Source: Atrichornis clamosus
Lineage: Eukaryota > Chordata > Aves > Passeriformes > Menuridae
DNA: 64,000 bases
Assembly (NCBI GenBank): GCA_013400975.1
Contig: WBMZ01002991.1
Location: forward strand, 248,001 to 312,000
Reading direction: 5' to 3'
The position numbers and the translations under genes were made by a program. Below, one piece after another: positions 62,521 through 64,000 of the stretch (positions are counted from its first letter, which is position 1; each line of letters begins with the position of its first letter). The notes under the pieces were generated by a model. It ran no database searches, had not been told where the DNA came from, and worked only from the letters and a program-made list of their open reading frames with translations.

Positions 62521-64000
62521 GATTTGCATTCCCGAAATGGAAAGAGTCGAAGACTGGGAGAGTTTTGAGGGGAAGTATGAAGTACATAGGCCTTGTTTTA
62601 CCTCTTCTATTCCAGTTGCCCACCTATGAACATTGGGCTGCTTTGATCCCTGTCTTAAACCAGTTAACAGACCTACTTGTGTTTCAAGGACAGATGGGCA
62701 TCAAGACATTGTCCACAGTTATTGAAAAATTAAATTATTTGATGTAATCTGTAGTCTGAAAACTGACACAGTTATTAAACATTTCATAATTTCTAGAAGA
62801 CTTTTACCACTAGCTACATGTCTAGAGAGTAAGAAAAACAACCTTAGCTCTAAAGGAAATCCTTTTTCAAATCTGGTGTCTTAAGGATTAAGATCCTTGT
62901 TCTTTTTGAGGATGTTGGCACCAAAGGCACTAAGGAAGCAGGAGGATGCTTGGCACTGCATGCCAGTTCCAGTCTTTCATCTAGCAGAATAACTTGACAT
63001 CAAAGATATCCTACTCTTTACCAAATATATTTATTTATTTACTTATTTTATTTATTGCTGAAGAAGTAGCAATCTTTCCACAAAGATCTGGGCACCCTGC
63101 CATTTCTTCAGATACACAGAAAGATTGTATACATTCCAGAGAACCCCACTTTCTAGAAAAATGCCACCTTCCCTTAAACTTCAGTCCACACAGGACAAAT
63201 TGAGACTCCAGCATTCCCCAAGTGCTCCTCCAGAAACTAACACTGCAGAAATAAAAGCCTTAACATCTTTTCCCTAGACAGATATTTTCTTGTCATTCTT
63301 TTCCTAAGAGTAACATTGAATCCTGTATTCCAAATGTCAAGTGTTTTGTTTTCTTTTTCCAACAGGACAACACAAATCAATTATCAATAAACTAAAAATT
63401 ACATTGCCTTAAAAACAAACATGCAAAAAAGCAAACAAACAAGCACAAGAACCCCCTCAAAACCCAAATCAGACAGCATCCATGCACAGTATCACCCTGG
63501 AGAAAATACTGGAGAAGATGGAGAAATGATATTTTTCAAATGTGTAACCAGAAATTCCACTGAAGTTATGCATGGAATAAAAATTTGAAAGGAAAAAAAA
63601 AATCTTTCAGGTTATAGGAGCATGATGGAAGTACAACAACAGAATAACTCTCTGTTCCTTTTTTTTTTTATTATTATGAAATACTCTTTTCTGGTGTTAC
63701 ATTGGTTGTACAGAATCACATTGCTGTTGTTCTAGCTGCTGGATCATTCAAAGGCTGCAATTAAATTAAAGAGCAAGTTCTTCTACTCCTAAGCAAATTG
63801 CTTCACAGAGAAGTAGTTTGATTAATCTCTGTCTATCTCAACTTCCTTAAAATTTCTCAAAAATATAGTGGAGAACATCTTGACTGAGTGAGAATGAATG
63901 AAACAAGGAAAATAAGTAAACTACATTTTGTTAAAGAGACTGTCTTCTCTGCATGTAGGATACATTAAAATTCTAACTACACATCTCTAAGAGTAATTAC

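Larger units (their letters stand above)
41642..64000. other. Non-coding 22 kb upstream of the CUB exon (first intron or 5' flank)
   Basis: I did not find the signal-peptide exon, a CpG-island promoter or any other gene on either strand. It contains a GC-richer block at about 43330-43640, the interrupted CR1 at 61320-62520, a 16-18-nt T run near 56290 and a TTTA-rich run near 63027-63056. In mammals intron 1 of ADGRG6 is long, so most or all of this is probably intron 1. Confidence 0.55.

Overview
The window is from a bird genome, most likely a songbird (passerine). The evidence is CR1 LINE fragments on both strands and a tRNA-Ile-headed SINE with a CR1-type tail at about 37.86-38.00 kb, which matches the TguSINE1 type I know from passerines. 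There are no operons or bacterial signals. The DNA is AT-rich and mostly intron.

One gene accounts for all the coding sequence I can support: ADGRG6 (GPR126), an adhesion GPCR of Schwann-cell myelination, inner ear and skeletal/cartilage biology. It lies on the minus strand. I recognise it by residue-level resemblance to vertebrate ADGRG6 as I remember it. Read in transcription order (high to low coordinates), thirteen exons can be placed to the base: CUB (41300-41641), pentraxin/PTX (35182-35802), linker (29987-30055), a 28-codon Thr/Pro-rich cassette (26839-26922), a giant 3,072-nt Ser/Thr-rich exon (22312-25383), four SEA-region exons (19602-19687, 18208-18260, 18013-18066 with a furin site, 9459-9601), two HormR exons (8668-8782, 5461-5522) and two GAIN exons (3815-4022, 3170-3335). 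Splice phases agree at every junction. The signal-peptide exon is not found and probably lies beyond 64000. The rest of GAIN, the GPS and the seven-helix domain lie beyond position 1.

The most interesting object is the giant exon. It holds an uninterrupted frame of 1,024 codons between the known alternatively spliced Thr/Pro cassette and the SEA domain. Human ADGRG6 (about 1,220 residues), as I know it, has no such segment. Its best boundaries are phase 1 on both sides and its length is a multiple of three, so it can be included or skipped without breaking the frame. It would add a mucin-like stalk to the ectodomain, as in the paralogue ADGRG4. The five exons CUB-PTX-linker-cassette-giant are all phase 1-1, and the furin-site exon is phase 2-2, so the ectodomain looks built for modular splicing. 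A perfect 61-bp tandem duplication at 18110-18231 has copied one splice donor.

Region by region: 1-3.2 kb, intron; 3.2-9.6 kb, GAIN and HormR exons plus the last SEA exon, with two CR1 elements in opposite orientation; 9.6-18 kb, intron with a CpG-bearing patch near 12.3 kb; 18-19.7 kb, SEA exons; 22.3-25.4 kb, giant exon; 26.8-41.6 kb, cassette to CUB, with an LTR-like repeat near 31.7 kb, a TAC/TAT microsatellite near 34.3 kb and the SINE near 37.9 kb; 41.6-64 kb, non-coding (first intron or 5' flank) with an old interrupted CR1 at 61.3-62.5 kb.
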